Shown one piece after another: positions 1-9,300 of a stretch of DNA of 64,000 nt (its first letter is position 1; the number at the start of each line of letters is the position of its first letter). Both the position numbers and the translations under genes were made by a program. The stretch is from CAYNVS01 sp964400725 (lineage in GTDB: Bacteria > Myxococcota_A > SURF-8 > CAYNVS01), in assembly GCA_964400725.1 (NCBI GenBank), contig CAYNVS010000003.1, positions 1 to 64,000 of the forward strand, written 5' to 3'. The notes under the pieces were generated by a model. It had not been told where the DNA came from, did no database searches, and saw nothing but the letters and a program-made list of their open reading frames with translations.

Positions 1-1
1 G

Positions 2-907
2 TCGTGGGCGGGCGGCGGTCCGCCGGTTTGGGGAGACCCAGAGCGGAGAATCTACTGCGGGCGGGGCTCGCAATACTCGCAGGCCGAAACCGCTTTCGTC
101 TGCAGTAGTGGCTCGGCGGCGCAGGTCGATTGCTCGGCGCTGTCGATGCCTATGGACGGCGAAACGGTCGAGGACAAGACTACCGGCCTTATTTGGCAGA
201 GAATTTTTCTGCAAAATCAATCGTGGTCGCAGGCGGTTTCCTACTGCTCGACGCTTACGTACGCCAACGTCGGCGGGTGGCGGCTCCCCAACGTCTTCGA
301 GCTTGCGAGCATAGCCGACCTTAGCGTTTACGATCCGTCTATACATCCCAACGCTTTTATGGGAACTTCTTATAACTGGCCTTTCTGGTCCTCCAACGAA
401 TCTTCGGAGAACGCCTCGGCGGCTTGGTACGTTCAGTACGGAATCGGCGGAAACGGGCTGACGACGAAGACGGACGCGACGCAGAACGTACGATGCGTCC
501 GCGGCGGGCCGACCGACTCGGGGACCGGTTCTTACGAGCATTTTACTACGAGCGGAACCAGCGAACCGATTATAGTCGATAACGTAACCGGACTAGTTTG
601 GCAGCAAGTTTACGCGACGGGAAAGAAGTGGACGGAAGCTCTTTATTACTGCGAGCAAAGCGGTTACGCCTCGAAAACCGACTGGCGGCTGCCCAACGTT
701 AAAGAGCTTGTTTCGCTGTTGAACTACGGCCGCGACAATCCGGCCTCCGACTTCCCGGACGCTTCAAACGAAATGTTCTGGTCTTCCACGACCGCGGCAA
801 ACCCGACGACTCAGGCGTGGGCCGTCGATTTTCAATTCGGAGCCTTTTTAGGAGATTCTAAAACCGCAACGCATTCGGTCAAGTGCGTCCGCGGGACGTC
901 GCGGTAA
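2..907 (+). CDS. DUF1566 (Lcl C-terminal) repeat protein, 5' truncated
   Basis: The frame is open from the left edge of the window, so only the C-terminal ~301 residues are visible and the start lies outside. Two tandem DUF1566-type units are seen. Each begins with a 'DxxTGLxWQ' strand (VEDKTTGLIWQR and IIVDNVTGLVWQQ), continues through 'WRLPNVxEL', then 'FWSSN/T', and ends with 'VRCVRG' or 'VKCVRG'. DUF1566 belongs to the C-type-lectin-like fold and is common in secreted proteins of deltaproteobacteria. The substrate or ligand is unknown. Upstream of the first unit is a Cys/Ser/Gly-rich stretch (around codons 20-45). The gene stops just before the tRNA-Leu promoter. Family assignment is good; function is not known. 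Confidence 0.8.
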   Translation, partial: SWAGGGPPVWGDPERRIYCGRGSQYSQAETAFVCSSGSAAQVDCSALSMPMDGETVEDKTTGLIWQRIFLQNQSWSQAVSYCSTLTYANVGGWRLPNVFELASIADLSVYDPSIHPNAFMGTSYNWPFWSSNESSENASAAWYVQYGIGGNGLTTKTDATQNVRCVRGGPTDSGTGSYEHFTTSGTSEPIIVDNVTGLVWQQVYATGKKWTEALYYCEQSGYASKTDWRLPNVKELVSLLNYGRDNPASDFPDASNEMFWSSTTAANPTTQAWAVDFQFGAFLGDSKTATHSVKCVRGTSR

Positions 908-950
908 ACTAAAGCGTAAATTAAAAAAAACGCCGCTTTGTTTTTTCAAT

Positions 951-978
951 TTGCTTTTTTGCAAGAAAATGCTATAAG
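951..978 (+). promoter_or_regulatory. sigma70-type promoter of tRNA-Leu
   Basis: TTGCTT (951-956), a 16-bp spacer and TATAAG (973-978), with TG one base upstream of the -10 (extended -10). It lies 30 bp before the mature tRNA 5' end, the expected distance for a tRNA leader. Confidence 0.6.
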
Positions 979-1008
979 ACAAAACTGTTCTTTTAAAAGT
1001 CCTTTTGT

Positions 1009-1097
<89 letters not shown>

Positions 1098-1110
1098 CCT
1101 TAAAATTTAG

Positions 1111-1136
1111 AGACCGTTTTTTCGGTCTTTTTTTTT
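1111..1136 (+). terminator. Intrinsic terminator after tRNA-Leu
   Basis: AGACCG, a T-rich loop, CGGTCT, then a run of eight or more T. It starts 13 nt after the CCA end. Confidence 0.85.
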
Positions 1137-1258
1137 GCCCGCCGAACAAAATTGCCGACGCCTTCTCTTGTAAAATAAAAAATAATGGACTAATATAACT
1201 TTATTACAAAAACATCTTGATATTTCTCGTTTTCTGACGAACCGGCATGGAGGAAAAA

Positions 1259-3220
1259 ATGAAAAAAGCGGCGTGTTTCATCGCGATAGCCGCGTTGGCC
1301 GTCATGGCGCAGGTCGGCTGCGGAAGTTCCTCGAATACCAAAATGGGCGGAGACGAGGAAATCGCCCTTGAAGACGAAGCCGAGATTTTTACGGAAGAAG
1401 AACCAGCGGCGGACGAACCGGCGGAAACTATTGAAGAGACGGTTCCGGAAGAAACCCCGGTAGAGGAGCCGGCTGAGGTTGAAGAGCCGGCAGAAGAAGC
1501 CGTCGAGGACGATTTGCCGACCGACGAAGAAAATCCCGCGGAAGAAGAGCAGGCGGCGGAAGCCGAACCGGAAACGGAGCCGGAGATTGACGCCGAAGAA
1601 AATTCGGCTGAAGACCCGGATTGCAGCTACGAAATAGAATATAACTACACCTGCGATATGAGCGTTCCGGCGACGTGTCCGGGCGGCATTTGCATAATGA
1701 GCATGTGCATCGGCCCAAACCCCGACCCGCACCGCTACGACGACTGCGGCAACGGCTCGTGCGATTACTGCGAGCGCGCGGACGTCTGTCCCCGCGACTG
1801 CGGAACGATGCCGGTTATGACCGGGAAAAAAGAATACGTGAACGATACGACCATTTCGGTTTGGGTGCACGGCTTTTACAATAAAAGCGCCGACGAGATG
1901 AAAACTATGGTTTACGGCGAGGATAGAGGCTGCGGCGGTCTTCTTCAAGACATAAGGCAGCTTGGAATTACGCGCCCGTGCAGCGATAACGCGGAAGGGA
2001 GACGGGCAAAAAATCAATTTACGAAACTGGAGTATTACGGCGGCGTTCCGGCCGAATGGCTGACGCAGGAGCAGATCGACGAGATTGAGCAATACCCGTA
2101 CGACGGCCCAACCGCATTGCGGCGCTACGGTTTAATAGTCGCGAAATATATTCGCTGGAAGCTCGAAACGACAGGCGCGACGCACGTAAACGTCGCCTGT
2201 CATTCGATGGGGTGTTTTATTACGCGTTACGTAATCGAAAATAACATCGAAAATTTGGCGGCGGAAAACCGCTTCGTAAGGTGGTTTACTACGGCGGGCG
2301 TTCTTGCCGGAGCAAGGCTTGCAAGGCTTTACAACAACCAGACTGTCCGCGAAGTGGCGAGCGGAATAGGTTTGCAGCTGTCCGATTTCGTCATAATGAA
2401 CCCCGATTTCGTGCAAGATTATAATACCGTATGGGATCACAAGCTGTGGGAAGGAAATAATCCTTACTTCGCCGGAATGATAATTCACAACAACACGGCT
2501 ACCGACCCTGCTATTAAAGAGGCTCTTAACATAAAGCTGCTCGATATTACCGGCAATACAGGCGACGAGCCGAACGACGGAATAATGTACACGCTTGACG
2601 AGTATTTTCACGACCAGTTGGATTACGCGGCGCTTAAAACGCCGTCGGGCAAAATAGTAAAGGCGACTCACACTTACGTTCACGTGGATCACATGACGCT
2701 GCCCGACACGGATTCTTCGATGGTGTTGACGGCCGCGACGCTGTTCGGTAAAAGGAAGGCTTATATTACGCTCAGAGAAATCAAGCTGTTCAAAGACCTG
2801 GAGAGCAAGGCGCCGTTTGACGGCCAGTACGGAACGGCTCCGGCGGAAATTGCGATGCACGTCGAGGTTCGTTACAATCCGTACGTCAAGAACAAGCTGG
2901 GGCGCGACGTGCTTATAAGCGAGGACAAAATACCATACCGCAGTCCCGAACCGTTCGTTCAATATGAAGGAAGCGACTTTAACTTCGACTGGCCGATTTT
3001 CGCCGCTCCCGTTTTAGACGAAATGACGGAACTTCAACTCGACCTTTCGGTTATGGAAGTCGATTATTACAGACGCTTCGGAATTATGGAATCGCTGTGG
3101 GATACTAATAAAGAAGTAGTTTCGTTCCATGGGCAAATTCAGCTTCAAGACGGCTTTGACGAGTCTCAAAACGAGAACGCTTATATAAAGATTGAAATAA
3201 AAATAGTGGAGATGTATTAA
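1259..3220 (+). CDS. Lipase/esterase-like alpha/beta-hydrolase lipoprotein
   Basis: A 653-residue secreted protein. I chose the ATG at 1259 because GGAGG at 1249-1253 sits 5 nt upstream of it; an in-frame ATG at 1247 overlaps that ribosome site. A hydrophobic signal ends in a lipobox-like VGC at about residue 18. Residues ~30-120 are almost entirely Glu/Pro/Ala, an acidic tether. A Cys-rich knot follows (CPGGIC, CGNGSCDYC, CPRDCG). The C-terminal part looks like an alpha/beta hydrolase: an oxyanion-type HG in 'VWVHGFYNKS', a nucleophile elbow 'VACHSMGCF' and a possible catalytic His in 'HVDHMTLP'. The elbow starts with Cys where Gly is usual in GxSxG. It probably hydrolyses esters or lipids outside the cytoplasm. 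The substrate is unknown, and it stands alone between tRNA-Leu and pilB. Confidence 0.72.
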   Translation: MKKAACFIAIAALAVMAQVGCGSSSNTKMGGDEEIALEDEAEIFTEEEPAADEPAETIEETVPEETPVEEPAEVEEPAEEAVEDDLPTDEENPAEEEQAAEAEPETEPEIDAEENSAEDPDCSYEIEYNYTCDMSVPATCPGGICIMSMCIGPNPDPHRYDDCGNGSCDYCERADVCPRDCGTMPVMTGKKEYVNDTTISVWVHGFYNKSADEMKTMVYGEDRGCGGLLQDIRQLGITRPCSDNAEGRRAKNQFTKLEYYGGVPAEWLTQEQIDEIEQYPYDGPTALRRYGLIVAKYIRWKLETTGATHVNVACHSMGCFITRYVIENNIENLAAENRFVRWFTTAGVLAGARLARLYNNQTVREVASGIGLQLSDFVIMNPDFVQDYNTVWDHKLWEGNNPYFAGMIIHNNTATDPAIKEALNIKLLDITGNTGDEPNDGIMYTLDEYFHDQLDYAALKTPSGKIVKATHTYVHVDHMTLPDTDSSMVLTAATLFGKRKAYITLREIKLFKDLESKAPFDGQYGTAPAEIAMHVEVRYNPYVKNKLGRDVLISEDKIPYRSPEPFVQYEGSDFNFDWPIFAAPVLDEMTELQLDLSVMEVDYYRRFGIMESLWDTNKEVVSFHGQIQLQDGFDESQNENAYIKIEIKIVEMY

Positions 3221-3249
3221 AGGCGGCGGAATTTCGCCTTAATTATTTT
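3220..3249 (+). terminator. Weak terminator after the lipase-like gene
   Basis: AAGGCG (3220-3225) can pair with CGCCTT (3235-3240), followed by AATTATTTT. The stem is short and the U-tract imperfect. Confidence 0.4.
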
Positions 3250-3260
3250 AAGAATGAATA

Positions 3261-3286
3261 TTGCAATTTCGGCAAATTTCTATAAT
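3261..3286 (+). promoter_or_regulatory. Candidate pilB promoter
   Basis: A perfect TATAAT lies at 3281-3286, with TTGCAA at 3261-3266. The 14-bp spacer is shorter than the usual 16-18, so the -10 is more credible than the -35. It is 63 bp upstream of the pilB start. Confidence 0.35.
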
Positions 3287-3348
3287 ATGTACGTTCTAGC
3301 AAAACTATTTGCTTGACGCATTATTAAAATTTGCGCGAGGTAAACAAC

Positions 3349-5058
3349 ATGGGCAACAGACTCGGCCAGTTGCTGGTAAGAGAAAAATTAATCTCCGTCG
3401 AACAATTGAAAAAGGCGCAGGACGCCCAGGCCAAAGAAGGAGGGCGTCTCGGATACAATCTTACCAAATTGGGCTATCTTCAAGAAAACCAGCTTTCCGA
3501 CTTTCTCAGCAAGCATTACGGCGTTCCAGCCGTCGATTTAAACGAGTTTGAAATCGAACAGGAAGTCATCAGGCTCATCCCAAAGGAAGTCGCGGAGAAG
3601 CACGGCTGCATTCCCATCAACCGGGCGGGCGGTTCGTTAATCGTCGCCATGGCGGATCCGAGCAACATTTACGCGATTGACGACATTAAATTCCTCACCG
3701 GTTATAACGTCGAAGTCGTCGTCGCGCCGGAAACGAGCATCAAGCAGGCGATACAAAAATATTACGACACCACCGACAAAGTTTACGACGAGGTGATGGA
3801 AGAGTTTGATCTCGACGAAATGGGCGTGGCCGAGGTTGACGAAGAGGACATTGGCGACGGTCAGGTCGTTGATTTGGAAAGGCAGGCGGGAGAGGCTCCG
3901 GTCGTGAAGCTGGTCAACCTTACGCTGGTTGACGCAATCCGCAAAAGAGCAAGCGACATTCACGTCGAAACATACGAAAAGATGTTCCGCATACGCTATC
4001 GCATCGACGGCGTTCTTTACGAAGTAATGAAGCCTCCGATGAAGCTGCGTTTTGCAATCGTTTCGCGCCTTAAAATTATGAGCAAGCTGGACATCGCCGA
4101 AAAGCGACTCCCGCAGGACGGCCGTATGAAGCTGAAGATGTCCGACGGCCGCGAAACCGACTTCCGCGTTTCCACTCTGCCCACCATGTACGGCGAGAAG
4201 GTCGTTTTACGAATTCTCGATAAGGGCAACCTTCAGCTCGACCTTATGAAACTAGGTTTTGAAGAACACCAGCTAAAAGACTTTCGCGACGCCATGCACC
4301 GCCCGTGGGGAATGATGCTCGTTACCGGCCCCACCGGTTCTGGAAAGACGACGACGCTGTATTCCGCGTTGACCGAGCTCAACCAAGTTGACGTCAATAT
4401 CTCAACGGCGGAAGATCCGGTAGAATATCAGCTGCACGGCATCAATCAGGTCCAGATGCAGGACGACATCGGCCTTAACTTCGCGAGCGCGCTTCGCTCC
4501 TTCCTCCGCCAAGACCCGGACATCATCATGGTCGGCGAGATTAGAGACTTCGAAACGGCGGAAATCGCGATTAAGGCGGCTCTTACCGGGCACTTGGTTT
4601 TGTCCACGCTTCACACCAACGACGCTCCGGCGACCATTTCGCGACTTCTGAATATGGGCGTCGAGCCCTTCCTCGTCGTAGCGTCGGTCATTCTAGTTTT
4701 GGCGCAAAGGCTTGTCCGCAAGATTTGCGAAAACTGTAAGGAGCCGGTTCAGGTTCCGGTCGAGACGCTCATTGAAGCGGGCGTTCCGCCCGACGAAGCT
4801 CCAAATATTCAATGTTTCAAAGGCAAGGGCTGCCAGAACTGCAACGATACCGGTTACAAGGGGAGGGCGGCAATTTACGAGGTCATGCCTTTCAAAGACG
4901 AATTGAAAGATTACGTGCTTAACGGAGCCAGCGCGGTCGAACTAAAACGCGAGGCCATTCGACTCGGCATGTGGACAATGCGTATGGCGGCTTTAGGCAA
5001 ACTCAAGAAAGGCATTACCACAATTGAAGAAGTCGTCAGAAACTCTTCGCCGGATTAG
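3349..5058 (+). CDS. pilB: Type IV pilus assembly ATPase PilB
   Basis: 569 residues, normal for PilB/GspE extension motors, which sit at the inner membrane and drive pilin polymerisation. The start at 3349 follows GAGG at about 3337-3341; an upstream in-frame start would swallow this site. The N-terminal half has an MshEN/GspE-N domain (GQLLVREKLIS, then a 'YGVPAVDL' segment). The ATPase has Walker A GPTGSGKTTTLYS (about residue 326), the Asp-box LRQDPDIIMVGEIRD and the His-box TGHLVLSTLHTNDA. A four-Cys zinc site (CENC near residue 459, CQNC near 494) marks PilB rather than PilT. pilT follows after 39 bp, so they form an operon. No pilC lies next to them. Confidence 0.95.
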   Translation: MGNRLGQLLVREKLISVEQLKKAQDAQAKEGGRLGYNLTKLGYLQENQLSDFLSKHYGVPAVDLNEFEIEQEVIRLIPKEVAEKHGCIPINRAGGSLIVAMADPSNIYAIDDIKFLTGYNVEVVVAPETSIKQAIQKYYDTTDKVYDEVMEEFDLDEMGVAEVDEEDIGDGQVVDLERQAGEAPVVKLVNLTLVDAIRKRASDIHVETYEKMFRIRYRIDGVLYEVMKPPMKLRFAIVSRLKIMSKLDIAEKRLPQDGRMKLKMSDGRETDFRVSTLPTMYGEKVVLRILDKGNLQLDLMKLGFEEHQLKDFRDAMHRPWGMMLVTGPTGSGKTTTLYSALTELNQVDVNISTAEDPVEYQLHGINQVQMQDDIGLNFASALRSFLRQDPDIIMVGEIRDFETAEIAIKAALTGHLVLSTLHTNDAPATISRLLNMGVEPFLVVASVILVLAQRLVRKICENCKEPVQVPVETLIEAGVPPDEAPNIQCFKGKGCQNCNDTGYKGRAAIYEVMPFKDELKDYVLNGASAVELKREAIRLGMWTMRMAALGKLKKGITTIEEVVRNSSPD

Positions 5059-5097
5059 TGCTTTATCCAAGCAAGCGGATAAAAGGACGGGAATAGA

Positions 5098-6270
5098 ATG
5101 TCAATTACTCTGCCGCAACTTTTAAAAGCGATGACGGAAAGAGCCGCGTCCGATCTTCACATCACGACGGGCTCTCCTCCTCAGCTGCGCATCGACGGAC
5201 GACTCGTGGCGGTCAAGTCGCCTCCGCTTACTCCGTCGGATACTAAACAGCTTTGCTATTCTATCCTTACCGAAAGCCAAAAAGCGAAGTTCGAGGCCGA
5301 GCAGGAGCTCGACCTTTCGTTCGGCGTAAAAGGTTTGTCTCGTTACAGAGCCAACATTTTCGTTCAGCGCGGCGCGGTCGCCGGAGTCTTTCGTACGATT
5401 CCGTTTAAAATTCAACCGCTGGCCGATTTGATGATTCCGCAAATCGTCGGCGATTTGGCGCTTAAGCCTAGAGGTCTTATCCTCGTTACCGGGCCGACCG
5501 GTTCGGGCAAATCCACCACGCTTGCCTCGATGATAGATTTGATTAACACCGAGCGCAACCACCACATTATCACCATCGAAGACCCTATCGAGTTTCTTCA
5601 CCCGCATAAGAACTCGTTAATAAACCAGCGCGAAGTCGGCACGGACACCAAATCGTTCACGAGTTCTCTGAAATACGTTTTGCGACAGGACCCGGACGTA
5701 GTTCTCATCGGCGAAATCCGAGACCTGGAAACGATGGAAGCGACGCTGAGAATCGCGGAAACCGGCCACTTGGTTTTCGCCACTCTTCACACCAACAACA
5801 CCATTCAAACCATTCACCGCATCATCGACATGTTTCCGCCGCATCAGCAGACGCAGATTCGCGCCCAGCTTTCGTTCGTTTTGGCGGGCATTTTGGCTCA
5901 GATGCTAGTTCCCAAAGCCAGCGGCATCGGGCGAGTAGTCGCGATTGAAATTTTAATTCCCAACGCGGCAATCAGGGCTCTTATTCGCGACGATAAGCTG
6001 CACCAAATATACGGCACGATGCAAACCGGCCAGTCGAAACACGGCATGCAAACTTTCAATCAATCGCTGCTGGGACTTTATCGCAGCCGTATGATTACTT
6101 TCGAGGAGGCTCTTTCGCGCTCGCACGAGCCGGAAGAGTTTATGGAAATGGTTAAGGACGGCGAAAAGAGGGACAAAATGAGCGGCGGCATGAAAAAAGG
6201 GCCTAACGATTCGGGCTCCGGCGGCTTCGGAATGACGAATTTCGGTCTGCCTAATAATTCCGGCAGCTGA
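5098..6270 (+). CDS. pilT: Type IV pilus retraction ATPase PilT
   Basis: 390 residues, slightly longer than typical PilT because of a Gly/Ser/Lys-rich tail after about residue 355. PilT depolymerises pili and powers twitching. Seen: N-terminal 'SDLHITTGSPPQLRIDG', Walker A GPTGSGKSTTLAS (about residue 131), LRQDPDVVLIGEIRD, TGHLVFATLHTNN, and the PilT-type 'AIRALIRDDK' helix near the C-terminus. There is no zinc Cys cluster, as expected. AAAGGA lies upstream of the ATG. It is translated after pilB and ends at a terminator shared with the convergent Cys-rich gene. Confidence 0.95.
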   Translation: MSITLPQLLKAMTERAASDLHITTGSPPQLRIDGRLVAVKSPPLTPSDTKQLCYSILTESQKAKFEAEQELDLSFGVKGLSRYRANIFVQRGAVAGVFRTIPFKIQPLADLMIPQIVGDLALKPRGLILVTGPTGSGKSTTLASMIDLINTERNHHIITIEDPIEFLHPHKNSLINQREVGTDTKSFTSSLKYVLRQDPDVVLIGEIRDLETMEATLRIAETGHLVFATLHTNNTIQTIHRIIDMFPPHQQTQIRAQLSFVLAGILAQMLVPKASGIGRVVAIEILIPNAAIRALIRDDKLHQIYGTMQTGQSKHGMQTFNQSLLGLYRSRMITFEEALSRSHEPEEFMEMVKDGEKRDKMSGGMKKGPNDSGSGGFGMTNFGLPNNSGS

Positions 6271-6291
6271 TAAGACTTTCTTTTTTCGGTC

Positions 6292-6325
6292 AAAAAAAGA
6301 GCGGCTTGCAAGGCCGCTCTTTTTA
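6292..6325. terminator. Bidirectional terminator between pilT and the Cys-rich gene
   Basis: An A-run, GAGCGGC (6299-6305), a short loop, GCCGCTC (6313-6319), then a T-run. Poly-T follows the stem on both strands, so it can serve both convergent genes. Confidence 0.85.
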
Positions 6326-6341
6326 ATTGGTTTTGTTTTCG

Positions 6342-9300
6342 TTACGGCGTGCAGCATCTTTCCCATAGGCTGCAATCCATCTGAGAGCCCGAGTTGGGCT
6401 TGCTTGCGGGGCATCCGCTCCAGTACGCCGTGCATACTCCGTTTACGCCGGCGCAGGTTTGCGTTTGGTTAGGCATGCAGCATATTCCGCTTGCGCAAGA
6501 GTAAGACGAGTCTTGATAGTAGCCGTTGTTGCATGAACGTCTGGCGCAGTAGCCGCCCGCTTGATCGCAGGTAAGCCCGGTTGAGACGCAAAGATTGGTA
6601 TTATAATCGCACTTCGCGTTAGGCGTCGCGCCTTCCGACGAGCCGCACATTCCATCGGGGCCGCAATAATAGTTTACCGAATAGCAGCTTCCATCGTCGC
6701 CGTCGTAACAATAAGGCGAGCCGCATTCCTTGTCGTTCGAGCATTTTTGCGCGGTTTCGCAGTAGCCGTTGTTATAGTTGCAGTAGTAAGGCGGCATGAA
6801 CGACGAGTTCTTTGTCTGGCAAGTTCCCGAGGCGAAGTCGCAATACGGCGTCGATTGCACGCAGCTTCCAACGCCGCTTGCGTCGAAGCACGACGGGGCT
6901 CCGCATTCATAGTCGGATTTGCATTTTTGAGGATATTCGCACGCGCCTTTATCGTAATTGCAGACGTACGGAATCGGATAGTCCGATTTTTTGACGCTGC
7001 AGACGCCGTTGTTGCAAACGGGATACGCTTCTCTGCAGCTCATTGAGCCTTCAATGCCCTCGCAATACTGCGAACCGCATTCCCAGTCGTTCGCGCATTT
7101 GGTCGTCATGGGCTGGCAGCGGCCAGTATATGAGCAGGCGTAACCTGAGTAAGTGTTTTCAAGAGTTTCGCACGTTCCGTTATTGCAGGCCGGAACCGAT
7201 TCGCGGCAGTATCCGTCGGATGTTGAAGCGCATGTCGGCGTTCCGCAGTCGGAGTCTATTCGGCACTGGGGGACGCCGCCCATGCAGCACAGCGGAGCCG
7301 TCGCCGGACAGGCGTAGCTAGCCGGGTAGCCGCCTATCGGGCAGCCGTACGTATTTAGGCACGATCCGCCTTTTTGTTCGCATTCCCATTTCGGCTTTTC
7401 GCACATTTTAGTCGCGGAGTTGCACGTGTAGTCGGGGTAGGTAAGAGCCGACAAATCTACGCAGATTCCTCCGGAGCACTGCTGCTTGTACTGCAGGCAG
7501 CTCGTTCCGCGCATTTCGCAGCGTCCGCAGTCCGAATCGGTATTGCAGCTTGTCTGTCTGCAGTCTGGGCAGTTGTATGAGTCTTCCCCTTTGGCGGGGT
7601 CGCAGACTTTATCGCCGCACGGCGCGCCGCATGCGGGCTGGCACATATTGTTCGTACAGTTCCAATGGCCGATGCAGTCAACCATCCACATTCTTCCTAG
7701 GCAGTCTTTTGGCTCTTTGCATTCCTGCGCGGAGGGGAGGCAGCAGAAGGCTTCCGAGCCGGAGCTTGAGGCGCAGCCTAGCGGGTCGGCGCTTCTCTGG
7801 TAACCGGATTGGCAAGAGGCGGTCGTCGAGCAGTAGCCGCCCTTCTGCTCGCAGGCGGTTACGGGATTGGCGACGCATTTTTTGTTGACCGAGTCGCATG
7901 TCGCGTTGGCCGTAGAGGAAACGGAGCCTGTTACGCATGCGCCCCCTGAGCAGTAATCGTTGTACATGTAGCAGGTCGTCCCTACCGTTTTGCAGTAGGC
8001 GCAGTCGGAATTGCTTTGGCACTGCGGAGCCTTGCAGTCTATACTGCAGCTGGCGGCGGATTCTCCTTTTTCCGGATTGCAATTGCCGTCGCCGCAATTT
8101 CCTCCGCAATTCTGGTTGCATATATTCGAGTCGCAGCTCCAGTAACCCATGCACTTAATATCCCACGTTCTGCTCAAACAATCTTTTGGAACGTTGCACT
8201 GATTGCAGTCTTGCGGGCAGCTTGCCTTCGTTTCGCCTTCGTCCGGTTTGCAGACGTTGTCGCCGCAGCTTCCGCCGCAGTTTTTAAGGCACTTGCCGCC
8301 TTCGCAGCTAAAGTAGCCGGAGCAGCGAATTCCCCAGTCGTTGGTCAGGCAGTCTTTTACGCTATTGCATTCCGTAACGCAGTCGTACGGGCAGCTTTGC
8401 GCGTTTTCTCCAATACCCGGCTCGCATAATTGGTTGCCGCACTGGCTGTCGCACACCGGGGCGCATTTGCCTTCTTTGCAGTCCCAGCGACCGAAGCAGC
8501 TCATTATGTCGGGCCACGGCGTCGTTTTGACGGCGCAGTCCTTATCAACCGCGCACTCGTCTTTACAATCAGGCCAGCATGTAGTAGTCGATTCGCCGTC
8601 ATCCGGGCTGCACTTGCCGTCGCCGCACGTTTCGCCGCAAGCCTCATGGCAAGAGCCGTCGAGGCACTGCCAATGACCCGTGCACGCCACTTCGTAGTTG
8701 TACTGCAGGCAGTCCTTTGCGACTTTGCAGGGGCGCGGCGCGGGGCAGTCGTAAGAGTTGCACCAATTTTCTCCGCTCGATTGGTCGCAGTAGCCGTCGT
8801 TCAGCTTCAGGCATATCAATCCCGGCGAGGGAATCATCGGATGGCAGCCTGCGTAATCGGGCAAAACCGCTTCGGTCTGAGTAAGCCCTTCGCAGCATTT
8901 AGGTTTGTCTGACGATATAAATTCTCCCGCAGTCGCGCAAGTTTGGGCGTTCGGAACGCAGCAGAAGGCTTCGTCAGGGCAGCCGGCGCCGGCTTGATAA
9001 TGAGTATCGCTTGCGCAGCCGCAGTCGGCGTTCGGCGGACAATAGAAACAGTTGCCGCCCATTGCGTTGCAGGCCGATTTGAGGCAGCACGTTTCGGCGA
9101 TTATTCCGCCCGTCGATTCGCCGCATCCCATCGGGTCGCTGTTGGCCGCAAAGCCTGGAGGGCATTCTTTTCCGTAGGTTACGCACAAGCCGGTTCCATC
9201 GCTCTCGCATATGGATTTGGTTTTGGGCATACAGCAGGCGGCGCTTCTACCGCCGGGGCATCCGCCGGTTTCGCCTATTTCGTACCCGTCTTTACACGGG

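Noticed and set aside
1..907. DUF1566 and FGE-like proteins as targets of a diversity-generating retroelement
   Set aside because: These folds are typical targets, but no reverse transcriptase, template repeat or adenine-biased variable repeat was seen in the window.
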